The notes beneath the pieces are model-generated. The model made no database searches. It was given only the letters and a program-made list of their open reading frames with translations, and was not told the DNA's origin. Below, in pieces: positions 41,796 through 50,904 of a stretch of 64,000 nt of DNA. The position numbers were made by a program, and so were the translations under genes. This DNA comes from Leminorella grimontii ATCC 33999 = DSM 5078 (GTDB lineage Bacteria; Pseudomonadota; Gammaproteobacteria; Enterobacterales; Enterobacteriaceae). Where the stretch lies: assembly GCF_000439085.1 (NCBI RefSeq), contig NZ_AUUA01000001.1, positions 868,001 through 932,000 on the forward strand, in the 5' to 3' direction. Positions within the stretch are counted from its first letter, which is position 1; every line of letters starts with the position of its first letter.

Positions 41796-44603
41796 TTAGA
41801 AGCTATAGCGAATGCCGAGATGGCCGCTGTAAGGCGTCTCTACGTGGCTGCCTTTTGCGTAGTTAAACTCCGCGTAGGTTGACCACTGATTGTCCAGCTG
41901 TGCGGTCAGGCCTACGCCGTACTTGCCCACGGTGCCGGACATATCGTTAGAGAAGCGCTCGGTGTCGTTGATAACCACGTCGTTGTTCTTTTTGAACTCG
42001 TGGCTCACCGCCAGGCGAACGTAAGGCTTAATCAGCGCGCCGTCTTCCATCAGGAAAGACTTGCCGAACGTCGTACCGATCTCGCCCTTCACGGACTCCG
42101 CAGAATCGGCCTTAACCTTCATGCCGCTGCTAAACCGATAGCCGGTCTTCTCACCGTGGAACACGGAGCCCAGCACGTAAGGTTCGATAAAGTAGCTGTC
42201 AACCTTGATGTGCTTACCCGCTTCCAGCGAGAAGCCGATACCGTTGCTGTTGTCTTTGGCCGTGGTTTTTCCGTCGTTGAACCTGGCGCTGTTTTCCGTT
42301 CTGAAGTGGTTTGCCTTCAGCACGCCGTCGAGATAGTAGCCGCTGTTGTGCATCCAGGTGGTGTAAAGGCCGATCGCGTAGCTGTCGACTTTACCGTCGC
42401 TGGTGCGAGCGTCCAGCTCTGAATGCGTGTAGGAGAACATGCCGCCGACCAGCAGGCGTCCATTATCCAACGCAATAGCATGGTCTCCGCCCAGCATGAC
42501 GCCGTTCATATCCTGCCGATAGCCGACGTTATCGGTAGAGATGCGGTTGCGGCTGGTGATGTATTTCCCCCACGCGCCGTCCTGCGCCGTATGGTTATCG
42601 CGCAGATCGCCCAAGCGAGTTCTCAGCGTCGACAGCTCGCCGTCCCAGATAGTTGGGGTTACGTTAGCCATCGCAATTGCGTTCTTACCGCTTTCGGAAA
42701 TTTCAGGCTTGGGATTCGGCGTTGGATCCGGACCTGGGCCTGGCCCCGGTTCGGGATTCGGATTTGGATCCGCCGCCTGCGGAGACAGATACCAGTTATC
42801 GCTATCCGTACCTTCGCCCTGAACCAGATAGTACTTATAGGCCCCTAAATCGACGCTGCCGTTAACCAGCGTAAAGCTGTCACTGGCGCTGCCGTTGGCA
42901 AAAATCAGGTGGTGCGGATTGACGCCGGCGACGCCGCTTCTCAGCTCCTGACCGGAATCCATCACCTTGACGTTGAAGGCGCCGCTGATGCTGTTAGTAA
43001 CGTTCAGAAAATCGCCCTGCCCACCGTTAATATTGGTGTTCATCACAAAGGTGCCGGAACCGGTTAAATTATAGATTCTCAAGCGGCTGTACTTACCCGC
43101 ATCGCTGCCGTCTCTGCTGCCAAACGCGACGGTGCCGTTATTAGTCAACGCCTCAACCGTAGCCTCAGACGAAACGCTATCGGCATTGTGCTTAAGGTAC
43201 AGGAATGAGCTATCGCCGGCCAAATTTACCTGAATCGCGTAAGCGCCCTTGCCGTCCATAACGCCGGTCCAACTGTGAAGATCGCCGCCTTCCATCGTCA
43301 GAGAACCGTCGTTAACGTCCAGCGTACCGGTTGAGTATGCGCCATAGGCGATAGTAGACTCGCCGCCGTTTTGAATAGTCGTATTTGAAATATGACCAAA
43401 TTCGTTAACCAGCTGCGTGCCGCCGTCTACCAGGGTTTTATCCGCATCGGCGTAGTATTCCACGCGCTGTACGCCGCCCTGATGAATAGTAGACTCGGTT
43501 GCAACCTGATCTTTACCAATCCAGCCGTCCTGTTCGACCCACCGGCCGCCGGTCCAACCGCCCTTCTTGCCGCTGACGATCTGTAACCCGTAAACCTGAG
43601 TGCCTACAGCCTCGCCGGTTTGAATGCGCTGAACGCCGCCTTCATAAATCGTGGCATTATTTGCCGTTTGGCCGTCGACTCTGACAGTGCTGTCCGACGT
43701 CCACTGGCCGTTTGCCCAGGTACCGTCAACACCGGTAATAATCTGGGTACCGTAAACTTTCGCGTCGTCAGAAGAACCAAAGGTAATAAACTGCAGCGCG
43801 CCTGCGTGAACGGTCGTATTGCTGTCGGCCGCCGTTCCCTTGCCCGAATAGACCTGCTGAACGGCGCCGTCGTACAGTACGGTGTCAATCGCCAGGCCAC
43901 TGGTCATCTGATAGCTGCCGCTGCCGATGTGGCTGTTGGTGGCCGTGCCGCCGTAGATAATATGTTCGCCGCCGTTAATGACGAGAACGTCTTTGGTATT
44001 AGAGGTACTGGTGACAGACTGCTCCAAGTGGCCGCCGTCAACCAGAATGGCCTGCGCATAGCCGCGCGTACCGACGACCATCCGCCCGCCGGCATTAACG
44101 GTGGTGTTATAGGCTTTGGCGTCATTTCCCAAGCTTAGGCTACCCAGATTTTCAACGACGGTATTGTAAGCCACCGAGTCTTCCATCATGGACAGAAAGC
44201 CGCTGTATATCTTGGTGGCGTCGCTTGGATTAACGATCCCGCCCTTCACCACGTTTCCAATGGCGACGCTCCCGCTTCTAAAAGTAAGCTGAAAAGAATC
44301 AACAACGTTGTTCAGGCTATAGGAATTATTTTCAACGTAGAGGATCTGCTCTGGGAACCAGGTTCTGGTGAGCGTTTCACCGTTGATATATTGGTTTCCA
44401 GTGATAATTGATTGATATTTGCTCTCCCACTTTCCCTTCGCTATCGGCCACCCGTCGGTTGCGGTGCTTAGAATCGCGTTAACGTCCGGCGTCTCTATTT
44501 CAGAGAGGAAGGGAGGAGGAGGAACGGGCGCTTCTGCGGCATAAGCAGCAAAAGAAGTCGAGAATAGCGCAGGCAACGCCAGCACTAGCTTATTAAGCGT
44601 CAT
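41796..44603 (-). CDS. AIDA-type autotransporter adhesin
   Basis: A 935-residue type Va secretion protein. It has a signal peptide (residues 1-22, AYA-AE), a Pro-rich start (APVPPPPF), and a passenger built of AIDA/Ag43-like repeats of the form (N/S)(N/T)TxxxGGxQxVxxGGxA. Two longer copies contain VYGxQIxxGxxGxWxxGxW. A Pro/Gly/Asp linker (ADPNPNPEPGPGPGPDPTPN) precedes a pertactin-like autochaperone/linker and a beta-barrel ending LGIRYSF. No protease motif is seen; adhesion or autoaggregation is inferred. The barrel differs from that of the 1747-4608 gene, so it is not a recent duplicate. It lies directly behind tRNA-Ser. Confidence 0.92.
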   Translation of the reverse strand: MTLNKLVLALPALFSTSFAAYAAEAPVPPPPFLSEIETPDVNAILSTATDGWPIAKGKWESKYQSIITGNQYINGETLTRTWFPEQILYVENNSYSLNNVVDSFQLTFRSGSVAIGNVVKGGIVNPSDATKIYSGFLSMMEDSVAYNTVVENLGSLSLGNDAKAYNTTVNAGGRMVVGTRGYAQAILVDGGHLEQSVTSTSNTKDVLVINGGEHIIYGGTATNSHIGSGSYQMTSGLAIDTVLYDGAVQQVYSGKGTAADSNTTVHAGALQFITFGSSDDAKVYGTQIITGVDGTWANGQWTSDSTVRVDGQTANNATIYEGGVQRIQTGEAVGTQVYGLQIVSGKKGGWTGGRWVEQDGWIGKDQVATESTIHQGGVQRVEYYADADKTLVDGGTQLVNEFGHISNTTIQNGGESTIAYGAYSTGTLDVNDGSLTMEGGDLHSWTGVMDGKGAYAIQVNLAGDSSFLYLKHNADSVSSEATVEALTNNGTVAFGSRDGSDAGKYSRLRIYNLTGSGTFVMNTNINGGQGDFLNVTNSISGAFNVKVMDSGQELRSGVAGVNPHHLIFANGSASDSFTLVNGSVDLGAYKYYLVQGEGTDSDNWYLSPQAADPNPNPEPGPGPGPDPTPNPKPEISESGKNAIAMANVTPTIWDGELSTLRTRLGDLRDNHTAQDGAWGKYITSRNRISTDNVGYRQDMNGVMLGGDHAIALDNGRLLVGGMFSYTHSELDARTSDGKVDSYAIGLYTTWMHNSGYYLDGVLKANHFRTENSARFNDGKTTAKDNSNGIGFSLEAGKHIKVDSYFIEPYVLGSVFHGEKTGYRFSSGMKVKADSAESVKGEIGTTFGKSFLMEDGALIKPYVRLAVSHEFKKNNDVVINDTERFSNDMSGTVGKYGVGLTAQLDNQWSTYAEFNYAKGSHVETPYSGHLGIRYSF

Positions 44604-45136
44604 ATCTAAGTCCTTTTTTATAAAAGATAAATCCCTATATCTACTTGAATGACAACAGTACCTGTCGTAATTGCATGTCCATTTCCCTTTTATTAGAAAA
44701 TTTCCCGCCTAATGCGTAGCTGCCCATAAAAGTCAAACAGGGATATGACAAATATAATAAATGTGTTGTTTTTATATTTCAACCTAAGAAAATCAATTCA
44801 TTAGTTGTATAATTAATAGTGTTTATCGTTATTTTTAAAAATAAATACATTTATAATCATTGCGTTGCATTCATTACTTATTCAATAACAATAATTAGCC
44901 TTCGTTATTTATAATTTCACCAAACAAAATTAAATTTGTTGATTAAATAAAATTAAAAATTCTAGACGCGTTGTTAATGACCTTTGCGCCTGACGCTATC
45001 TGGCTTGATGGTTGTTTGAGCACAATCGAAAATGCAATAGGATATGAATTGAATGATTTTTGTCAGAACGAATGAAAGGTGCTACCTATTCTATTAATAG
45101 GCAGTACCTACTCTATTCAATGCCACATGAGAACGT
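44604..45136. other. AT-rich upstream region of autotransporter 3
   Basis: About 530 bp, strongly AT-rich up to 44960, without a supported gene. It should hold the autotransporter promoter. A near-perfect direct repeat TACCTATTCTATT/TACCTACTCTATT at 45083-45095 and 45105-45117 (22-bp period) lies at the far end, closer to eptB. Confidence 0.5.
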
Positions 45137-45171
45137 TAAAAATACTTCGGCACCTTTAGGCGCCGAAGTAT
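45137..45171 (-). terminator. Terminator of eptB
   Basis: ATACTTCGGC (45142-45151) pairs with GCCGAAGTAT (45162-45171). On the minus strand TTTTTAACG follows. It lies 12 bp past the eptB stop codon. Confidence 0.85.
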
Positions 45172-45183
45172 CGATTTCAAGCA

Positions 45184-46869
45184 CTATTCGGATTCAGGCT
45201 TTACCCGCAGGCTACACCAGTTGTTGCTCTCTTTGATACCGCCGTCCGGCGAGGTATAGCCCAGGCATCCCATGATGCTGTCATATAGCTCTATGTGGCG
45301 ATGCGTTACGCCCTTGTCCGCCTGCTTTTGCAGTTGTTTAAACATCTCGGCCTTTTCTGGGGATTCAAGATATTTATCCGACATCCATACCAGCATAGGA
45401 ACCCTAAACTGCTCCGGCGGCGCCATCTTGCGCGGCGTGCCGTGCAGATGTTCCCGCTCATTGATGGATTCTCCGTGATCTGCGGCATAGAACACGATCG
45501 CCTTTTTATCTCTGAGCTGGTCGAACACGCTGGTGATAAAGCTGTCGACATAGGTCACCGAATTATCATAGGAGTTGATAAGCTCCTCCTTGCTACAGGG
45601 CGAATCTATCCCAACGCACTCGGGCGTCCACTGGGCAAAGCTGCGCGGATAGCGCTGAGTATAGTTATAGTGCGACCCTTTCGTATGAAGAACGACAAGA
45701 TGCTTTCCTTTGGGATGATCGATAAGCGAGCGCCTTAGTTCTTCCACCAGCAGCATGTCGTCTACGTGCTTGCCTCGGTTTCTCGGCTCAGCCCCGATCT
45801 GTTCACGGTAGGCGATGTTGTCTGACATAGTATTACTGTAAAACCACAGTTCGCTCTGCATGGCGTACAAATCTGAACTAAAGCCCAACTGATTGAGGAC
45901 AGCAAAAACGTTCTGCTCTTTTAACGTTCGCTGAGGATTCTCTTCCGCCCCGCCTTCTCGAACAAACATACAGCGTAAAGAAAGCTTGGTGGCCGTATCG
46001 CACGACTCGCCGCGAAACGCTATCAGGTTTTTCTCTTGAGCAAGCTTCGGCGTTGTATTGCGCTCGTAGCCCAAAATGCCCATATGATCCCAACGCGTCG
46101 TTTCGCCAATGATGAACACTACGTAGGCGTCGTCCAGATCGTCCGGCGCTTTATAGGTAAATTTCGTCATTGGATTGAACAACAGCTGATTATCGGACGA
46201 CTCGTCAATTTGCGTCCAGGCATAGAGCCCCAGCGCAGAAATCCAGTTGGAAGGAAGATATGAATTAGAGACCACGCCGCCGTAGCTGGGTAAATCCACG
46301 CCGCTGGCACGCTCGACCTTCTTTTGCTGGAGATCCAAGAGGCGGATAGGCCCCCAGACCAGCAGCCCGGCTAATAAGACCACGAGCACGTTCTTCACCC
46401 GCTGCCCGCGGGTTTTGAGCTGCTGTAAAAGGGTATCCTGACCGCGATTAATCCAGATAGCCGCCAGCGGCAGCGCGCTGATTAGGACCAGCCAGCCGAT
46501 AAAGTGCCAACCGACGACTTCCTTTGACAAATCGATATCCGTCGTCATTACTGAGGCGATAATGCCGTAGCCGATAACAACGTTCAGGAAGGTCATATAG
46601 TAGCTTGCCCCGGCGGAGCACAGCACGACCAAAGAGGTCAGTATTCGCCAAGCGCGACGCCCCGGCAGCGACAGGATTCTCAGCAGGCAAAACGTTGCGA
46701 GAACCGTAGCCGACAGCTCTACTACCGCCGCTGCGCCTTTCCACACGCTAAAATCGTAAGAGTAACCAATGAACCTGCGGTAAAACACCGCGCTATTCAT
46801 AAATAGCCCAATATAAAGGGCTAATAAAAAACTCAGCTTCTGCTGCGTTATCGATCTTATATATTCCAT
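45184..46869 (-). CDS. eptB: Kdo2-lipid A phosphoethanolamine 7''-transferase EptB
   Basis: A 561-residue inner-membrane enzyme adding phosphoethanolamine to the outer Kdo of lipopolysaccharide. Five N-terminal helices (through about residue 190) precede a periplasmic alkaline-phosphatase-fold domain. The latter has the metal/nucleophile site FIIGETTRWDHMGILGYERN (the Thr nucleophile is in GETTRWDH), ATKLSLRCMF, LHTKGSHYNYTQRYP, and metal ligands in YAADHGES and HLHGTP. Similarity to E. coli EptB spans the whole length and separates it from EptA and EptC. The modification lowers surface charge and cationic-peptide binding. It is a single gene. Confidence 0.95.
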   Translation of the reverse strand: MEYIRSITQQKLSFLLALYIGLFMNSAVFYRRFIGYSYDFSVWKGAAAVVELSATVLATFCLLRILSLPGRRAWRILTSLVVLCSAGASYYMTFLNVVIGYGIIASVMTTDIDLSKEVVGWHFIGWLVLISALPLAAIWINRGQDTLLQQLKTRGQRVKNVLVVLLAGLLVWGPIRLLDLQQKKVERASGVDLPSYGGVVSNSYLPSNWISALGLYAWTQIDESSDNQLLFNPMTKFTYKAPDDLDDAYVVFIIGETTRWDHMGILGYERNTTPKLAQEKNLIAFRGESCDTATKLSLRCMFVREGGAEENPQRTLKEQNVFAVLNQLGFSSDLYAMQSELWFYSNTMSDNIAYREQIGAEPRNRGKHVDDMLLVEELRRSLIDHPKGKHLVVLHTKGSHYNYTQRYPRSFAQWTPECVGIDSPCSKEELINSYDNSVTYVDSFITSVFDQLRDKKAIVFYAADHGESINEREHLHGTPRKMAPPEQFRVPMLVWMSDKYLESPEKAEMFKQLQKQADKGVTHRHIELYDSIMGCLGYTSPDGGIKESNNWCSLRVKPESE

Positions 46870-47066
46870 GCAAACAGCCTAGGGAAAAGAAAAAACTTCA
46901 ACCTCGGCGCAAATGCGCCAGGGCAATTAATATGCACAAAAGGAGAGCGTCCGATTTTCCTCAAGTGCGGCTAAGTAGACCACGCCAAATGAGAAAAGTG
47001 TCTTATAGCGCCATCATTTGCGGGATTTTTTTTAATTACGGGAGCGAACGCTTAAAAAGCAAACAA

Positions 47067-47088
47067 AACGCGCCCTCTGCGGCGCGTT
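47067..47088 (-). terminator. Hairpin downstream of surE
   Basis: AACGCGCC (47067-47074) pairs with GGCGCGTT (47081-47088). On the minus strand it is followed by TTGTTTGCTTTTT. It lies about 90 bp past the surE stop codon. The remaining 46870-47175 gap, which also contains the eptB upstream region, holds no gene. Confidence 0.6.
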
Positions 47089-47175
47089 GTTATAATGCAT
47101 TTTTCACTGTCGATCTATACAAATAGTTTCATTTCACAATAATTGATTACTCTTCTAATTAGCGCATCCGCCAAA

Positions 47176-47949
47176 TTAGCCAATGAGTGTGGATAGCCGA
47201 TCGAACTCACTTCGCGCCGTTCGTTCATACGTTAGCGGGGTTAGCGTAATATAACCCTGCTGTACGGCTAAAATCTCGCCGTCGCTCAGCGCTTCAGGCT
47301 CCCCTTCCTGAATCCTTATCCAATAATAGGATTCTCCGTACGGATCGCAGGTTTCGGTCGCGCTCAGCTTTTCAACGTTTCCTCTTCCCTGAACCGTAAC
47401 CTTTATGCCCTTCACGCCGTCAGGCTCAACGCCCGGAAAGTTAACGCTTAGGCAAACCGATGTGTCCCAGCTGAGCGCCGTCAGCTTTTTCAGCGTTTCG
47501 GCTAAATAACGTTTGGAGCAAGACCAGTCTAGCGCTCCATCTGCCCGTTCGTTTTGGCTTAGCGCAATCGACGGTATGCCCATCAGCATTCCGGTCATCG
47601 CTGCGCCGACGGTGCCGGACAGCAACGTCTCAAAACCAAGATTAGAACCTGAATTCACGCCGGAAAGCACCAGATCGGGTAAAGCCGCTTTCATTATCTG
47701 ATTGACGGCCAGCGCTACGCAGTCTGCCGGCGTGCCGTAAACGGCGTAGTGCCGCTCGCCTCGACGTGAAACCCGCAGCGGTTCCCTAAGGCTAATGCCG
47801 TTGGACACGCCGCTTTTGTCTACCGCAGGTGCGATAACCCACACCTCATCGGCAATAAGCCGAGCAGCCTGCTCAAGAAGCGCGATGCCTGGCGCATCAA
47901 TGCCGTCATCGTTTGTTAAAAGAACCCGACGAATGCCTTTCTTTACCAC
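47176..47949 (-). CDS. SurE family 5'/3'-nucleotidase
   Basis: A 257-residue metal-dependent nucleoside monophosphatase/exopolyphosphatase of the SurE family. The metal-binding N-terminus LLTNDDGIDAPG, the Ser in AVDKSGVSNG, and GVNSGSNLGFETLLSGTVGAAM are all present. It starts with GTG after GGAG. Classical enteric surE lies in truD-surE-pcm-nlpD-rpoS; none of those genes is here, so this may be a second, divergent SurE. It is divergent from ychF across about 200 bp. The exact substrate preference is unknown. Confidence 0.9.
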   Translation of the reverse strand: MVKKGIRRVLLTNDDGIDAPGIALLEQAARLIADEVWVIAPAVDKSGVSNGISLREPLRVSRRGERHYAVYGTPADCVALAVNQIMKAALPDLVLSGVNSGSNLGFETLLSGTVGAAMTGMLMGIPSIALSQNERADGALDWSCSKRYLAETLKKLTALSWDTSVCLSVNFPGVEPDGVKGIKVTVQGRGNVEKLSATETCDPYGESYYWIRIQEGEPEALSDGEILAVQQGYITLTPLTYERTARSEFDRLSTLIG

Positions 47950-48044
47950 GTCACTTCTCCTTAATTTTGGGGATTCAGCCTAACACAAATCGTTTCAGCC
48001 TAGCTAAAAAAGCGGCCATCGGAAAGTCGGCGACGGCGCTCGCA

Positions 48045-48074
48045 TAGATATTAACGCGACATAACGTGTATAAT
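48045..48074 (+). promoter_or_regulatory. Likely sigma70 promoter of ychF
   Basis: A perfect -10 TATAAT at 48069-48074 with a weak -35 candidate TAGATA at 48045-48050 (18-bp spacer). It lies about 80 bp before the ychF start. Confidence 0.45.
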
Positions 48075-48152
48075 AGCGCATCGATTTAGGCGCCACCTCG
48101 CGCAAAGATAGAATAATTCATTGATATTAAACGATTTAAGGTGATATAAGCT

Positions 48153-49247
48153 ATGGGATTCAAATGCGGCATCGTCGGACTGCCAAACGTGGGGAAATCC
48201 ACCCTGTTCAACGCGTTAACCAAGGCGGGTATTGAAGCGGCCAACTTTCCGTTCTGTACCATCGAGCCTAATACCGGCGTCGTTCCCATGCCAGATCCTC
48301 GCCTCGACCAGTTGGCCGAAATCGTTAAGCCGCAGCGCACCCTGCCTACAACGATGGAATTCGTCGATATTGCCGGCCTGGTGAAAGGCGCGTCCAAGGG
48401 CGAAGGCCTTGGTAACCAGTTCCTGACCAACATCCGCGAAACTGAAGCTATCGGCCACGTCGTGCGCTGCTTTGAAAACGACAACATTATTCACGTGAAT
48501 AACAAGGTGGATCCCGCAGAAGATATCGATGTTATTAACACCGAGCTGGCGCTGTCCGACCTGGAAGCCTGCGAACGCGCTATTCACCGCGTACAAAAGA
48601 AAGCCAAAGGCGGCGATAAAGATGCAAAAGCTGAGCTGGCCGCACTGGAAAAATGCCTGCCCCATCTGGAAAACGCCGGCATGCTGCGCGCGCTGAAGAG
48701 CCTGACGGAAGAAGATAAGGCGGCTATCAAATACCTGAGTTTCCTGACGCTGAAACCAACGATGTATATCGCCAACGTCAACGAAGACGGCTTCGAAAAT
48801 AACCCCTATCTGGATAAAGTGCGTGAGATTGCCGCTGCTGAAGGCTCTGTCGTTGTTGCCGTGTGCGCAGCCGTTGAATCTGATATTGCCGAACTGGACG
48901 ACGCAGACCGTGAAGAATTCATGGCTGAACTGGGTCTTGAAGAGCCAGGTCTGAACCGCGTGATCCGCGCGGGCTACGAACTGCTAAATCTGCAAACCTA
49001 CTTCACTGCAGGCGTTAAGGAAGTCCGCGCCTGGACCATCCCCGTCGGCGCTACCGCGCCTCAGGCGGCGGGTAAAATCCACACCGACTTCGAAAAAGGC
49101 TTTATCCGCGCCCAGACTATCTCCTTTGACGACTTCATCACCTACAAGGGTGAGCAAGGCGCTAAAGAGGCCGGCAAGATGCGTTCTGAAGGTAAGGACT
49201 ATATCGTTAAAGACGGCGACGTGATGAACTTCTTGTTCAACGTCTAA
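48153..49247 (+). CDS. ychF: Redox-regulated ATPase YchF (Ola1 family)
   Basis: A 364-residue Obg-family P-loop protein that prefers ATP. The G1 motif GLPNVGKST, switch region [12 protein letters not shown] and G3 [10 protein letters not shown] are seen; the G4 site reads NVNEDG instead of NKxD, the reason for ATP specificity. A coiled-coil domain and a C-terminal TGS domain follow (about 280-364). It acts at the ribosome and in oxidative-stress responses. AAGGTGAT precedes the ATG. It is normally next to pth in enteric genomes; here the pair is split by about 20 kb. Confidence 0.96.
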   Translation: MGFKCGIVGLPNVGKSTLFNALTKAGIEAANFPFCTIEPNTGVVPMPDPRLDQLAEIVKPQRTLPTTMEFVDIAGLVKGASKGEGLGNQFLTNIRETEAIGHVVRCFENDNIIHVNNKVDPAEDIDVINTELALSDLEACERAIHRVQKKAKGGDKDAKAELAALEKCLPHLENAGMLRALKSLTEEDKAAIKYLSFLTLKPTMYIANVNEDGFENNPYLDKVREIAAAEGSVVVAVCAAVESDIAELDDADREEFMAELGLEEPGLNRVIRAGYELLNLQTYFTAGVKEVRAWTIPVGATAPQAAGKIHTDFEKGFIRAQTISFDDFITYKGEQGAKEAGKMRSEGKDYIVKDGDVMNFLFNV

Positions 49248-49263
49248 TTGCCTTTGCTATCCG

Positions 49264-49295
49264 AAAAATCCACGCAGCCGCGTGGATTTTTATTT
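49264..49295 (+). terminator. Terminator of ychF
   Basis: AAAAATCCACGC (49264-49275), loop AGCC, and its complement at 49280-49291, then ATTTT. It lies between convergent ychF and dbpA. Confidence 0.88.
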
Positions 49296-49305
49296 TCCGC
49301 TTTGT

Positions 49306-50679
49306 CTACTTCAACAACCTCACCTTCACCGCCTTCCCCTTAATCTTCCCCTGCTGCAGCTGCTTCCACGCGTGGCGCGCCACCGACTGCTTCACCGCTA
49401 CGTACGCGTGCACGGGGTGGATCGCAATCTTGCCGATGTCTGCGCCGTCTAGCCCGATATCGCCGGTTAACGCGCCCAAAATATCGCCCGGGCGCATTTT
49501 GGCTTTCTTACCGCCGTCGATACACAGCGTCGCCATGACGGCTTCCAGCGGGGTGATGCGCAGGCCGGTCGGCGCAGGCTGCCAGTGGATTTTCATATTG
49601 AGCATATCCTCCAGCGCATTGGCGCGCTGGGCCTCTTCCGGTGCGCAGAGGCTAATGGCCAGCCCGCTTTCTCCGGCGCGAGCGGTGCGGCCGATACGGT
49701 GAACGTGCACTTCCGGATCCCACGACAGCTCGTAGTTGATCACCATCTCCAGCGCTTTAATGTCCAGCCCTCGCGCAGCGACGTCGGTCGCCACCAGCAC
49801 GCGGCTGCTGCCGTTAGAAAAACGCACCAGCGTCTGATCGCGGTCGCGCTGCTCCATGTCGCCGTGCAGCGCCAGCGCGCTCTGGTTACTGTCGTTCAGA
49901 GCGTCGCATACCGCCTGACAGTCTTTTTTGGTATTGCAGAACACCACGCAGGAGGCAGGCTGGTCACGGCTCAATAGCTTCTGCAACAGGTCTATTTTTC
50001 CGCTGCGGGAAATCTCATAAAACTGCTGTTCAACCGCAGGCAACTCGTCCACGGTGTCAGTTTCAACGACGAGCGGATCGTGCTGAATGCGGCGGCTAAT
50101 GGCAGCAATAGCGTCGGGCCAGGTGGCGGAAAACAGCAGCGTCTGACGCTGAGTGGGCGCGTGGGCGATCACCGCGTCGATGTCGTCGGCAAAGCCCATA
50201 TCAAGCATCCGATCGGCTTCATCCAGCACCAGCGTCCGTAAAGCATCAAGGCTTACCGTCTCCTTTTTCAGGTGCTCCAACAGCCGCCCCGGCGTCGCGA
50301 CAATAATATGAGGCGCGTGGCTCAGGGAATCGCGTTGGATATTGAATGGAACGCCGCCGCAAAGCGTCAGCACCTTAATGTTTGGCCTGTAGCGCGCCAG
50401 TCGGCGCAGCTCGTTTGCAACTTGATCGGCAAGTTCGCGTGTCGGACACAGCACCAGCGCCTGAGTGTTAAACCGTCCTGCCTCGATGTGCTGTAACAGG
50501 CCCAGACCAAACGCGGCGGTTTTGCCGCTGCCGGTTTTCGCCTGTGCACGAACGTCTTTCCCGGCAAGGATCGCCGGTAGCGCCGAGGCCTGAACCGGCG
50601 TCATCGTCAAATAGCCCAATTCGGTAAGGTTGGAGAGTTGCTCCGCAGGAAGCGCATTAAGTTCAGCAAATGAGGTCAC
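49306..50679 (-). CDS. dbpA: ATP-dependent RNA helicase DbpA
   Basis: A 457-residue DEAD-box helicase activated by 23S rRNA hairpin 92, acting in 50S assembly. The Q-motif region (GYLTMTPVQ), motif I AKTGSGKT, DEAD in VLDEADRMLDMG, SAT in LLFSATWP, motif VI HRIGRTARAG, and a C-terminal RNA-recognition DbpA domain ending VKVRLLK are all present. The GTG at 50679 matches the E. coli start (also GTG); the upstream in-frame ATG at 50730 has its ribosome site too close and adds 17 unusual residues. Confidence 0.95.
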   Translation of the reverse strand: MTSFAELNALPAEQLSNLTELGYLTMTPVQASALPAILAGKDVRAQAKTGSGKTAAFGLGLLQHIEAGRFNTQALVLCPTRELADQVANELRRLARYRPNIKVLTLCGGVPFNIQRDSLSHAPHIIVATPGRLLEHLKKETVSLDALRTLVLDEADRMLDMGFADDIDAVIAHAPTQRQTLLFSATWPDAIAAISRRIQHDPLVVETDTVDELPAVEQQFYEISRSGKIDLLQKLLSRDQPASCVVFCNTKKDCQAVCDALNDSNQSALALHGDMEQRDRDQTLVRFSNGSSRVLVATDVAARGLDIKALEMVINYELSWDPEVHVHRIGRTARAGESGLAISLCAPEEAQRANALEDMLNMKIHWQPAPTGLRITPLEAVMATLCIDGGKKAKMRPGDILGALTGDIGLDGADIGKIAIHPVHAYVAVKQSVARHAWKQLQQGKIKGKAVKVRLLK

Positions 50680-50904
50680 GGTGAAAATTCCGGATGAAGT
50701 AAAAGGGCCAATGGGCGGCAATGATAGCATCCCTTCTCTGCCACGCCGTGAGGAATTTTTATCTCATCGCCGTCGGGCAGCTATAGCCTGAACCGCTAAC
50801 CTCTCTGAATAAGCCGCAGGCAAGAACCCTCAACATTCATCGCTGGGTTTACTTGGGCTTACTAAGCACCCCAAAGCCATCTTCTGGCTTTGAGGCATGC
50901 GCGA

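Noticed and set aside
50872-50892. Terminator after the alcohol dehydrogenase gene
   Set aside because: The 8-bp stem is clear but there is no T-run on the minus strand.
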